In this document: one piece after another, positions 1-6,639 of the stretch
How positions within the stretch are numbered: position 1 is the stretch's first letter
Layout: each line of letters starts with the position of its first letter
From: CAYVKM01 sp964452045
GTDB lineage: Bacteria > Calditrichota > Calditrichia > RBG-13-44-9
Direction: 5' to 3'
DNA length: 12,487 bases
Assembly: GCA_964452045.1 (NCBI GenBank)
Contig: CAYVKM010000103.1
Span: forward strand, 1 to 12,487
Notes under the pieces: model-generated
The model's input: only the letters and a program-made list of their open reading frames with translations
What the model was told of the DNA's origin: nothing
The model's database searches: none
Position numbers and translations under genes: made by a program

Positions 1-69
1 CTTTATATTATTAAGCAGCATGATTGTTCAATTATAAGTCTTATAAAGTAATGTTCAAAATATATTTTA

Positions 70-897
70 GTGAGTGAAGGAATGGAATTTGATTCATCCG
101 AAATTAAAAAAAGGTTGAAGAAATTAAAAATTGTTTATACAGATGTAGATGGTACTTTTGTTCATAACGGTTGTTTATTTTGCACCAAGTATGGGTATAC
201 CCTGAAAAATGCTTCGGCAATTTATAATTTGCTTTCGGCCGGGGTTGATATTGTAATGACTTCGGGGCGGGAAAAGGAAAAACTTAAAGACACCGCCCGA
301 CTGCTTGGTTTTAAAAACTATATTGCTAATCTGGGTATAGAAATTGTCTATAATCAGGGAGAGAAGGTCATCACCAATTTTGGGGTAGACCTGCCGGATA
401 GGAAGAGTCTAAAACTCTGGATTAAGGAAACCGGTGTTGTGGCACGGATCTTTAAAAAATATCACGGCAAAGTGAAGTATTATAAACCATGGTCAGATAT
501 ACTTACCACTCATCATCTTTTGGTAGGTGAACTGGATTTTCCAGAGGTGAGCGATTTTGTTGACCGGGAATATCCGGAAATCAGGATTATCGATAATGGT
601 GCCGTTTCCGCCACTGAAACATTTAAACATCCTCATGCATATCATATTGTGCCCAGACAAGTGGGTAAAAAATCGGCAGTTGCTATTGATAAACGAGAAC
701 GATCCTTGAAAAAAGAAAATCTTATTGGGATCGGAGATTCCATGGAAGATGTGACAATTGCTGATGAAGTTGCATTATTTTTTCTGTTGGATTCCTCAGT
801 TCAAACCGAACGAGAGAATGTCATATATATTAATAATGATGATGAAGGGGGATTTCATAGAATTGTTACCTTTTTAAAGAAGAACAATTTACTATGA
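70..897 (+). CDS. HAD-superfamily hydrolase, Cof/sugar-phosphatase-like
   Basis: Predicted cytoplasmic Mg2+-dependent phosphatase of the haloacid dehalogenase superfamily. All four HAD motifs are visible. Motif I is DVDGT with nucleophile D25 and acid/base D27. Motif II is TSGR at 64-67. The motif III lysine is probably K200, in VGKKSA. Motif IV is GDSMED at 222-227. The roughly 110 residues between motifs II and III fit a C2-type cap, as in Cof, sucrose-phosphate and mannosyl-3-phosphoglycerate phosphatases. The substrate cannot be read from the sequence. The start is uncertain: GTG at 70 has no Shine-Dalgarno site, and in-frame ATG at 82 has GAAGGA directly abutting it, which is too close to be ideal. 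The HAD fold begins near residue 20 either way. The gene stands alone, with its downstream neighbours on the opposite strand. Family assignment is firm; specificity is unknown. Confidence 0.88.
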   Translation: MSEGMEFDSSEIKKRLKKLKIVYTDVDGTFVHNGCLFCTKYGYTLKNASAIYNLLSAGVDIVMTSGREKEKLKDTARLLGFKNYIANLGIEIVYNQGEKVITNFGVDLPDRKSLKLWIKETGVVARIFKKYHGKVKYYKPWSDILTTHHLLVGELDFPEVSDFVDREYPEIRIIDNGAVSATETFKHPHAYHIVPRQVGKKSAVAIDKRERSLKKENLIGIGDSMEDVTIADEVALFFLLDSSVQTERENVIYINNDDEGGFHRIVTFLKKNNLL

Positions 898-1147
898 TTC
901 TGTTAATCTAATTATTAGTTGCAGGAATTTAAAATAAGGATTCCCGGGGATGAGGTATGAGTGAACATTAGAATAATACTTTATGCAGCTACGGACGTGG
1001 GTAGAGACCGGGATAGATTTATTAGCTGGGACTGAGGTTTTGATTCTGAGCGGAAACAGATATGGGGTGATGAGAAAAACAGGTATACTTTTCTGAAAGA
1101 ATCTGACCATTAAACATAGGCCGGAATATTTCCCTTATCAATAAAAA

Positions 1148-1426
1148 TTATCGCTTCGTTGGCTTCTTTGTCCCACTGGTTTTCTTTTGAGCCGTTTGCT
1201 TTGATGCCGATGATTCCGTTTTGGTTTCCATTTCCTCAGGTTTACCATCCGGCAGGATGACCCAGGCTACAATATAGGTAATAAGTACCGGAAAAAATCC
1301 AGACAGCAGAAATAATAATACTGCAGCAAGTCTTAACAAATTAGCGTCAAAATTCAATAACTCGCCGAGGCCACCCATAACCCCGGCAATTTTCCGATCT
1401 GTTTTCGAACGATATAATTTTTTCAT
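1148..1426 (-). CDS. PspC-domain small membrane protein
   Basis: A 92-residue protein with a PspC domain (Pfam PF04024 type) at about residues 2-60. Visible marks are the basic N-terminus, the KIAGVMGGLGELL segment at 12-24, the NLLRL turn at 29-33, and a hydrophobic stretch at about 33-58 ending in the typical VILPD. Residues 60-92 are a hydrophilic Lys/Thr/Ser-rich tail, probably cytosolic. PspC proteins sit in the inner membrane and take part in envelope-stress (phage-shock-like) responses. No pspA, pspF or liaRS partner is in the window, so that role is only inferred. The ATG overlaps the stop of the upstream membrane protein as ATGA (1423-1426), which implies translational coupling and co-expression. 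An AAGAGGA purine run lies directly before the start. Confidence 0.85.
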   Translation of the reverse strand: MKKLYRSKTDRKIAGVMGGLGELLNFDANLLRLAAVLLFLLSGFFPVLITYIVAWVILPDGKPEEMETKTESSASKQTAQKKTSGTKKPTKR

Positions 1427-1956
1427 TCCTCTTTTCCTTTCTCACTCACTTCTTCCGGTACTTTGCTGGTTCCCGTATCAAATGATTTAGTTCTATTGCG
1501 AAACAGTAAATAAATGCCCACAGCGATCAGCAACAGAGGCCAGAAATATCTAAATGTATCCCTTCCGGACCAGAATAACAGGGCCAACAAAGTTAAAATA
1601 GAAGCTGGGATTAATAACCCTTTTTCATGGGGACCAAAGAGGTACATAAAGAAAAATCCTAAACCGGGCCCCAATAAAAACCCGGGCCATAACAAGTCCA
1701 TATAATACCAGCCATACAAGGCACTGTATTGGAACATGATTCCATACACCAGAAGGATAGTCCCAGGCATAAGTAGTCCGTATTCTTCTCTTTTAATTAA
1801 CCAGCCTATCCAAAAAAGAAACCCGCCCACGATAAGTAACAATGGCCAAACAAACTCCCAATCGAAATAAAACCATCCCAGATTATGTCCTAAAAAAATT
1901 ATACCCACGACGATCAGCAATATACCCCATACAAGTGATCTGATTTCGCTGCGCAT
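1423..1956 (-). CDS. LiaI/LiaF-like (DUF5668-type) multi-pass membrane protein
   Basis: A 177-residue, mostly hydrophobic protein with about six transmembrane segments, near 8-27, 35-55, 61-78, 86-107, 114-129 and 136-152. It ends in a charged, Glu/Lys-rich cytosolic tail. A Trp-Pro followed by a hydrophobic Gly-containing helix occurs three times (W37-P38, W90-P91, W139-P140). This looks like an internal repeat and matches the LiaI-LiaF-like transmembrane region, usually annotated as DUF5668. In firmicutes such domains belong to LiaF, a repressor of cell-envelope-stress signalling. Here there is no C-terminal LiaF sensor domain, so the function is open. The start is well supported: AAGGAGG lies 4 nt upstream of the ATG. 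The gene is coupled to the PspC-domain gene by a 4-bp stop/start overlap, suggesting the two products act together in the membrane. Confidence 0.8.
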   Translation of the reverse strand: MRSEIRSLVWGILLIVVGIIFLGHNLGWFYFDWEFVWPLLLIVGGFLFWIGWLIKREEYGLLMPGTILLVYGIMFQYSALYGWYYMDLLWPGFLLGPGLGFFFMYLFGPHEKGLLIPASILTLLALLFWSGRDTFRYFWPLLLIAVGIYLLFRNRTKSFDTGTSKVPEEVSEKGKEE

Positions 1957-1973
1957 TACTCCTCCTTCTTAAC

Positions 1974-2002
1974 AAAATAAGTTCGTTTATTACCACTGAC
2001 AA
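1974..2002 (-). promoter_or_regulatory. Candidate sigma70-like promoter for the LiaF-like/PspC pair
   Basis: Read on the minus strand, TTGTCA (complement of 1997-2002) is followed after 17 bp by TATTTT (complement of 1974-1979). These match the TTGACA and TATAAT consensus at 5/6 and 4/6 positions. Transcription would begin near 1967, at the edge of the AAGGAGG site, leaving an unusually short leader. That tight fit lowers confidence. Confidence 0.3.
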
Positions 2003-2123
2003 AAATTACGAGTTTTAATAAGAAATTGTTGCCCCATCATACTTTTGCAAGAATTCTGATGAACCGTTGAATTGAATTTCTCTTCCTGATTTTTCAAAAT
2101 TTAATAAAACAAATTTAGAATAA

Positions 2124-2152
2124 ATAGCATTCTCAACTATATTTATTATAAT
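2124..2152 (+). promoter_or_regulatory. Candidate sigma70-like promoter for the aldo/keto reductase
   Basis: A perfect TATAAT lies at 2147-2152, with a weak -35 (ATAGCA, 2124-2129, 3/6 matches) at 17-bp spacing. The predicted leader to the ATG at 2206 is about 45 nt. It sits in the AT-rich divergent gap, where hexamers like this also arise by chance. Confidence 0.35.
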
Positions 2153-2205
2153 GTAAAAAGGAATTGAAGTGAAATGAATATCTGTTTTACTGAAAAGGAG
2201 AATTG

Positions 2206-3159
2206 ATGGATCAAAAACAATTAGGAAAAGACGGCCCATTACTTACCGAAATTGGACTCGGAACCTGGGCGATTGGTGGTCCATGGAGCTGGGGATGGGG
2301 ACCGCAGGATGATAAGATTTCCATTAAAACCATCCACAAAGCTTTGGACAAGGGAATCAATTGGATCGATACCGCTGCAGCATACGGACTGGGTCACGGA
2401 GAAGAGTTGGTTGGGAAGGCGTTGGAGGGCATGCGTAAGAAGGTGTTCCTTGCTACCAAATGTGGCCTGGTATGGGATGACAATAGGCGGGTGAGAAATA
2501 ATATTCAACCCGACAGTATTTTGAAAGAGGCCGAAGCCAGTTTGCGGCGTCTAAAAACAGATTACATAGATTTATACCAGATTCACTGGCCGGATCAAAA
2601 GACGCCAGTGGAAAAAAGTTGGGAAGCTATGGTAAAATTAAAGGATCAGGGAAAAGTCCGTTTTATCGGGGTGAGTAATTTCGATAAATCCATGTTAGAA
2701 AAGTGTGAGAAGATCTACCATGTTAATTCACTTCAGCCGCCCTATAGTTTGCTAAGCCGGGAGGTAGAGAAAGAAATCCTTCCATGGTGTAAAGTTCATG
2801 GTGTAGGTGTTGTAGCCTATAGTCCGATGCAATCCGGTCTGCTGACTGGTAGCTTCGATATATCCAGGCTGGCTCCAGATGATTGGCGCCATAAAAGTTC
2901 TTACTTTCAGGAACCTAACTTGAGCAAAAATCTAGAATTTGCCAACAGACTTGGTGAGGTTGCAGCCAGGTATGATAAAACGGTTGCCCAGCTGGCAATT
3001 GCCTGGGTTCTGAATAATTCTGCCGTGAGCAGTGCTATTGTCGGAGCACGGAAACCCGAACAGGTTGATGAAATTGTTGGCGGTGCAGTTTGGTCTATTT
3101 CCCGGGAGGATCTGGATTTGATTGAAAATTTGAGTACGGAAATTCTAAAGAATCTATAA
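2206..3159 (+). CDS. Aldo/keto reductase
   Basis: A 317-residue NAD(P)H-dependent oxidoreductase with the (beta/alpha)8 aldo/keto reductase fold, cytoplasmic. The catalytic tetrad is intact: D55 (NWIDTA), Y60 (AAYG), K85 (LATK) and H127 (YQIHWPD). Near the C-terminus a VGARKPEQV segment corresponds to the strand and loop that bind the cofactor phosphate, so NADPH is likely. The overall pattern resembles the IolS/YhdN/YajO-type bacterial enzymes, but the substrate cannot be assigned. The start was chosen at ATG 2206, with AAGGAG ending at 2200 (5-nt spacing). A TTG directly before it at 2203 would extend the protein by one residue and is only 2 nt from the Shine-Dalgarno site. The gene is first in a run of three + strand genes separated by gaps of 71 and 117 bp, so common transcription is not assured. 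Confidence 0.95.
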   Translation: MDQKQLGKDGPLLTEIGLGTWAIGGPWSWGWGPQDDKISIKTIHKALDKGINWIDTAAAYGLGHGEELVGKALEGMRKKVFLATKCGLVWDDNRRVRNNIQPDSILKEAEASLRRLKTDYIDLYQIHWPDQKTPVEKSWEAMVKLKDQGKVRFIGVSNFDKSMLEKCEKIYHVNSLQPPYSLLSREVEKEILPWCKVHGVGVVAYSPMQSGLLTGSFDISRLAPDDWRHKSSYFQEPNLSKNLEFANRLGEVAARYDKTVAQLAIAWVLNNSAVSSAIVGARKPEQVDEIVGGAVWSISREDLDLIENLSTEILKNL

Positions 3160-3230
3160 TAGTTTTAAAAGTCCTAGGTTGTTGGTGTGCTCCTTCCGTT
3201 GAAAACATTAGCTTAAATCGAGAGGAAAGT

Positions 3231-3752
3231 ATGGTTATTAAATCCATTAAATCAGAATATTTGCGTTATAAAACTCTTGCCGATAGCGCTATTTCTCAGA
3301 TCGACGATAAAGTGTTGTATCAAATTTTTGGTGAAGAGGGAAATTCGATAGCCATTATTATGAATCATCTCTCCGGAAATCTCATATCACGTTTCACCGA
3401 TTTTCTGACCTCGGACGGAGAGAAACCTTGGCGGCATCGGGAAAAAGAATTTGAGGAAATTGAGGTCAGCAGAGATGATCTCATCCGGAGATGGAATCAG
3501 GCATGGTCCGTTTTATGGGGTCAGCTTGAGAGTTTGAAAGATGACCAATTGCAGTCCGAGGTTATCATACGCGGTAAACCCATAACTGTGATTGAAGCGC
3601 TTCATCGGTCATTGGCCCATTACAGTTATCACGTGGGTCAAATTATTTTTATTGCCAAATATAATCTGGGGAAAAATTGGTGGACTCTTTCGATTCCCAG
3701 GGGAAAGTCAGAAATCTATAATACAAATCCGGATAAGGAAAAAGGTAAATAA
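3231..3752 (+). CDS. DinB-like / DUF1572 family protein
   Basis: A 173-residue protein of the DinB/YfiT four-helix-bundle superfamily, closest in appearance to DUF1572. The three histidines expected for the metal site are present: H46 in MNHLSGN, and H130 and H134 in the HYSYHVGQI helix. The C-terminal WWTLSIPRGKS segment is also typical of DUF1572 proteins. The superfamily contains metal-binding thiol transferases and many proteins of unknown role; nothing here indicates the substrate. An AGAGGAAA site lies about 4 nt before the ATG. The protein is soluble, with no signal peptide. The hydrophilic last 15 residues look disordered. Its neighbours, an aldo/keto reductase and an O-methyltransferase, do not form a recognised pathway with it. 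Confidence 0.85.
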   Translation: MVIKSIKSEYLRYKTLADSAISQIDDKVLYQIFGEEGNSIAIIMNHLSGNLISRFTDFLTSDGEKPWRHREKEFEEIEVSRDDLIRRWNQAWSVLWGQLESLKDDQLQSEVIIRGKPITVIEALHRSLAHYSYHVGQIIFIAKYNLGKNWWTLSIPRGKSEIYNTNPDKEKGK

Positions 3753-3869
3753 CCATAAAACGTTTTAGGTTAAAACTGCCCAATCTGCATTTTGCGGATC
3801 AAATACTATTATCTAAAAACAATATTTTGTAGTATAAAATAATCAAAATTTTTGGGAGTAAAATAGAAG

Positions 3870-4505
3870 ATGGAATTAGAATGGAATGTAGTTCAAAAAT
3901 ATCTTGAGGGATTAGTCCCGGAGAGAAATCCGGAGATGAGAAAAATGGAGGATTATGCAGCTAAGGAAAAATTTCCGATCATTGGTCCGGTTTCCGGTTA
4001 TTTATGTCACCAGATTGCCCGGATGATTAGTGCTAAAAAAATTTTTGAACTGGGATCAGGTTATGGCTACTCTACAGCATGGTTTGCCAGAGCAGTTCAG
4101 GAAAATGGGGGAGGCACCGTGCATCATGCAGTCTGGGACGAGTCGCTTTCCCAAATGGCCCGGGTTCACCTTAAGAACTTGGGATATGAAAAAATTATTC
4201 AATATCATGTGGGGGAAGCGGTGGCTGAGTTGAAGAGAATGAAAGGAACCTTTGATCTTATTTTTAATGATATTAATAAAGAAGGATACCCTGGCTCTCT
4301 GCCAGTGATCAAGAGAAAATTGAGATCCGGCGGGGTGTTAATAACAGATAATATCCTTTGGCATGGTCAGATTTTTGATGAAAAGGATCATTTGAAAAGT
4401 ACTGAAGGGGTGCGGGAATTTACCAGGGAGATAACCGGAGATTCCGACTGGATTGTCTCTTCGATTCCCATTAGGGATGGGTTATTGGTTGCATTTAAAA
4501 AATAG
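3870..4505 (+). CDS. SAM-dependent O-methyltransferase (cation-dependent, Methyltransf_3 type)
   Basis: A 211-residue class I methyltransferase resembling the catechol/caffeoyl-CoA O-methyltransferase group (PF01596). The SAM-binding glycine loop is ELGSGYGYS at 60-68. The divalent-metal ligands expected in this group are D134 (in NDINKEGY, with K137 as the likely general base) and the pair D160-N161 (in TDNILW). The N-terminal helix with VPER and the PVSGYLCHQIARM segment also match. The methyl acceptor is unknown; hydroxylated aromatics are usual for the family. The start follows a GGGAG at 3854-3858 with a rather long 11-nt spacing, but no better in-frame start exists nearby. The gene ends at a convergent junction marked by the inverted repeat at 4604-4651. 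Confidence 0.9.
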   Translation: MELEWNVVQKYLEGLVPERNPEMRKMEDYAAKEKFPIIGPVSGYLCHQIARMISAKKIFELGSGYGYSTAWFARAVQENGGGTVHHAVWDESLSQMARVHLKNLGYEKIIQYHVGEAVAELKRMKGTFDLIFNDINKEGYPGSLPVIKRKLRSGGVLITDNILWHGQIFDEKDHLKSTEGVREFTREITGDSDWIVSSIPIRDGLLVAFKK

Positions 4506-4603
4506 AAATTTTTCCGGTTTGAATACTCTCAACAGAATACATCTCAGTATTTCGGTTTCAATTTTACCTACTCTACTAAAAATCCATAGTTATGTAAAAT
4601 GAT

Positions 4604-4651
4604 AAGTTGGTTAATGCAATCCAATTCAGGATAATTTGCAATAACCAACTT
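4604..4651. repeat. Long imperfect inverted repeat in a convergent gap
   Basis: The arms at 4604-4619 and 4636-4651 are 16 bases each and complementary except for one A/A mismatch, with a 16-nt loop. In the loop, TCC (4620-4622) could pair with GGA (4629-4631). On the + strand the stem runs into TTTT at 4650-4653, so it could act as a weak intrinsic terminator for the methyltransferase transcript. On the minus strand no U-tract directly follows. It could also be a copy of a dispersed palindromic element. Confidence 0.65.
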
Positions 4652-4679
4652 TTAGTAAAGAAGGATAATCTTGATCAGA

Positions 4680-5090
4680 TCAATTCAATTTTTTTACAAT
4701 CGTCGTCCGGGATATAACCACATTTGCGGCTTCACGGTTATCTGGAACTGAAATTGTGGAAGGAGGTGCGAACGCAACTGTGTCTGATATTGTTTGATTT
4801 GGTTTAAGATCTAGACTATCCTTATTTACCTGATAGGTGAACGGTGTACTCAGGTTCGCAAAGGAGATATCAAAAAAGACAAAATATTCAGAAATGTCAT
4901 AGGTTCCGGTATTTTTGACCTGAAAAATAACATCAATATTTCGCCATAAACTGTCAGATTGTTGGTTCCAGCTTACAATTGTAGCCTCCCCTTTAGCCAA
5001 ATCATCATTTGGATTATGGGACCAGTCACTTTTTTCGCAGGCCACAACAAGTAAAAATAGTAAGATTGCTAATACACCAAAGTTTCGCAT
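4680..5090 (-). CDS. Predicted lipoprotein with an Ig-like (FxLYD-type) domain
   Basis: A 136-residue exported protein. The N-terminus has a short basic start, a hydrophobic core at about 4-16, and the lipobox VVAC with lipidated Cys at residue 18. This is a clear type II signal peptide, so the mature protein is membrane-anchored. The mature part alternates polar and hydrophobic residues in a beta-strand pattern. It contains DVIFQVKNTGTYDIS near 53-67, followed by a region ending in LKPNQTISDTV. That pattern of a beta-sandwich with a conserved NTG turn and a PNQT-like turn resembles FxLYD/LEA14-type domains. I do not recognise a specific family, and the domain call is inference. An AGAGGAG site lies about 6 nt before the ATG. 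The gene is 214 bp downstream of ackA and probably has its own promoter at 5203-5232. Confidence 0.75.
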   Translation of the reverse strand: MRNFGVLAILLFLLVVACEKSDWSHNPNDDLAKGEATIVSWNQQSDSLWRNIDVIFQVKNTGTYDISEYFVFFDISFANLSTPFTYQVNKDSLDLKPNQTISDTVAFAPPSTISVPDNREAANVVISRTTIVKKLN

Positions 5091-5202
5091 ATAAATCTCC
5101 TCTTGTGTTGAATATTATCTGTATTGTTTAATGTTCTAATTGATATTGCGAAAAAAGTAAAACCGATATTAACTTTTTCTGTTCTTAATAACCCACAGGT
5201 TT

Positions 5203-5232
5203 AAAATATTAAAAAAATACTTCTACTGTCAA
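5203..5232 (-). promoter_or_regulatory. Candidate sigma70-like promoter upstream of the lipoprotein gene
   Basis: Read on the minus strand, a perfect TTGACA (complement of 5227-5232) is followed after 18 bp by TATTTT (complement of 5203-5208). Transcription would start near 5196 and give a leader of about 105 nt before the lipoprotein ATG at 5090. The surrounding sequence is AT-rich, so chance is possible. Confidence 0.4.
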
Positions 5233-5304
5233 GAATATAATTAATTCATTGCGCATAAATGTTTTGTTGCAGGCTGGAATCGATGTTTGTTAGGAAACCG
5301 GGTT

Positions 5305-6501
5305 TCAACTCTGTACAATCTTGGCAGTGTCCATGGCAATGACCAATTCTTCATTGGTAGGGATTACCATTACCTTTACTTTGGACGATGGTTTGGAGAT
5401 AATCTCCTCTGCTTTCCGGGTTTCCTTGTTTTTCTGCTCATCCAGTTCTATGCCCAGAAATTCCATATCGGAACATACTAATTTCCGCACCATATCGGAA
5501 TTTTCACCGATACCAGCGGTAAATACAATTACGTCCACCCCACCCATAGCCGCAGCATACGCCCCGATATATTTTTTAATCCGGTAGCAAAAAATATCCA
5601 TTGCCAGGCGGGCCCGGTCATTGGATTCGTAATTATCTTCGATCTCACGCATATCACTGCTGATACCACTGATACCCAAAACACCACTATGCTTATTTAA
5701 CATGGTGTTCATCTCGCTGGGGGTGAGTTCCTCTTTGGCCATTACGTGAAGGATGATGGCAGGGTCCATATCTCCGCAGCGTGTTCCCATTAAAAGACCT
5801 TCTAAGGGAGTGAATCCCATACTAGTGTCAATCGATTTTCCATGCTTAACCGCAGCAATGCTCGAACCATTGCCCAGGTGGCAAGTAATTATTTTAAGTT
5901 CTTCCGCAGATTTTTTAAGGAATTTTGCGGCGTGATCCGCCACGTAACGATGCGAGGTTCCATGAAAACCGTATCGTCGTATAACATGGCGCTTGTAAAG
6001 GGTGTAAGGGATTCCGTAAATAAAGGAATGTTTCGGCATGGTCTGGTGAAACGCCGTGTCAAAGACACCAACCTGTGGCACGCCTGGCAAAAGCGCTTTT
6101 GCGGCTGCAATTCCCTTCAGGTTTGGCGGATTGTGAAGTGGCGCGAAATCGATGCATTTGGTCATTTCTCTAACCACTTCATCATTGATCAACACAGAGC
6201 CGCTGAATGCTTCACCACCATGTACAACCCGGTGACCCACGGCATCAATTTCATTTTTACTCTTTAGCACACCGTGATTTTTACTGAGTAAAATAGTGAG
6301 AACGTATTCTATGGCCACTTTATGGTCTAGGATTTCGCCGGTCATTTTAACTTCGGGTTTATCATAAGCCTGGTGGGTGAGCACCGCACCCGATAGTCCG
6401 ATCCTTTCCACAAGTCCCTTGGCGAGAACCTGTGCTTCTTCGGGAATTATTAATTGATATTTTACAGATGAACTTCCTGCGTTAAGAACTAATACTTTCA
6501 T
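5305..6501 (-). CDS. ackA: Acetate kinase
   Basis: A 398-residue cytoplasmic enzyme that interconverts acetate plus ATP with acetyl phosphate plus ADP, giving ATP by substrate-level phosphorylation during acetate formation. It is full length for the family. The key residues fall at the same numbers as in the well-studied Methanosarcina enzyme: N7 in LNAGSSS, R91 in GHRVVHGG, D148 in FDTAFH, H180 in YGFHGTSH, R241 in GTRCGDMDP and E384 in PTNEE. No phosphotransacetylase gene is in the window, so the partner enzyme must be elsewhere. The ATG is preceded by AGGGGA at about 10 nt, a slightly long spacing. The gene lies 138 bp downstream of the hydroxyacyl-CoA dehydrogenase gene on the same strand, far enough for its own promoter. 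No strong terminator is seen after its stop. Confidence 0.98.
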   Translation of the reverse strand: MKVLVLNAGSSSVKYQLIIPEEAQVLAKGLVERIGLSGAVLTHQAYDKPEVKMTGEILDHKVAIEYVLTILLSKNHGVLKSKNEIDAVGHRVVHGGEAFSGSVLINDEVVREMTKCIDFAPLHNPPNLKGIAAAKALLPGVPQVGVFDTAFHQTMPKHSFIYGIPYTLYKRHVIRRYGFHGTSHRYVADHAAKFLKKSAEELKIITCHLGNGSSIAAVKHGKSIDTSMGFTPLEGLLMGTRCGDMDPAIILHVMAKEELTPSEMNTMLNKHSGVLGISGISSDMREIEDNYESNDRARLAMDIFCYRIKKYIGAYAAAMGGVDVIVFTAGIGENSDMVRKLVCSDMEFLGIELDEQKNKETRKAEEIISKPSSKVKVMVIPTNEELVIAMDTAKIVQS

Positions 6502-6639
6502 TTTTGAACCATCCCCTGAATTCTCAAACCGGAAAAGTAAGTGTTAGTTTTAATAAATTTCTTTATCTTTTTTTAAGTTTTATGAAGTTACTGAAAATCA
6601 ATATCCAATTATTTTGGATTTTATTGTGAGAGAAAAGTA

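Noticed and set aside
892..1110. 72-codon minus-strand open frame in the first convergent gap
   Set aside because: No Shine-Dalgarno site, overlaps the end of the HAD gene, and the translation has no domain-like pattern.
2203..2205. TTG as start of the aldo/keto reductase
   Set aside because: The ATG at 2206 has better Shine-Dalgarno spacing (5 nt against 2 nt) and is the stronger codon.
2015..2239. 74-codon minus-strand open frame covering the divergent promoter region
   Set aside because: It runs over the aldo/keto reductase start and promoter, and the translation looks like non-coding AT-rich sequence.
3803..3835. ATACTA/TAGTAT inverted repeat before the methyltransferase gene
   Set aside because: Six A/T-rich pairs with a 21-nt loop; expected by chance in this base composition.
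5294..5306. GAAAC-CGG-GTTTC hairpin overlapping the ackA stop codon
   Set aside because: A 5-bp stem with a 3-nt loop and no U-tract; likely chance.
5842..6267. 141-codon + strand open frame antisense to ackA
   Set aside because: It lies entirely inside a well-conserved acetate kinase gene; the translation is a codon-bias shadow.
6603..6619. ATCCAA/TTGGAT hairpin after the hydroxyacyl-CoA dehydrogenase gene
   Set aside because: Only 6 bp with two G-C pairs and no adjacent U-run on the coding strand; too weak to call a terminator.
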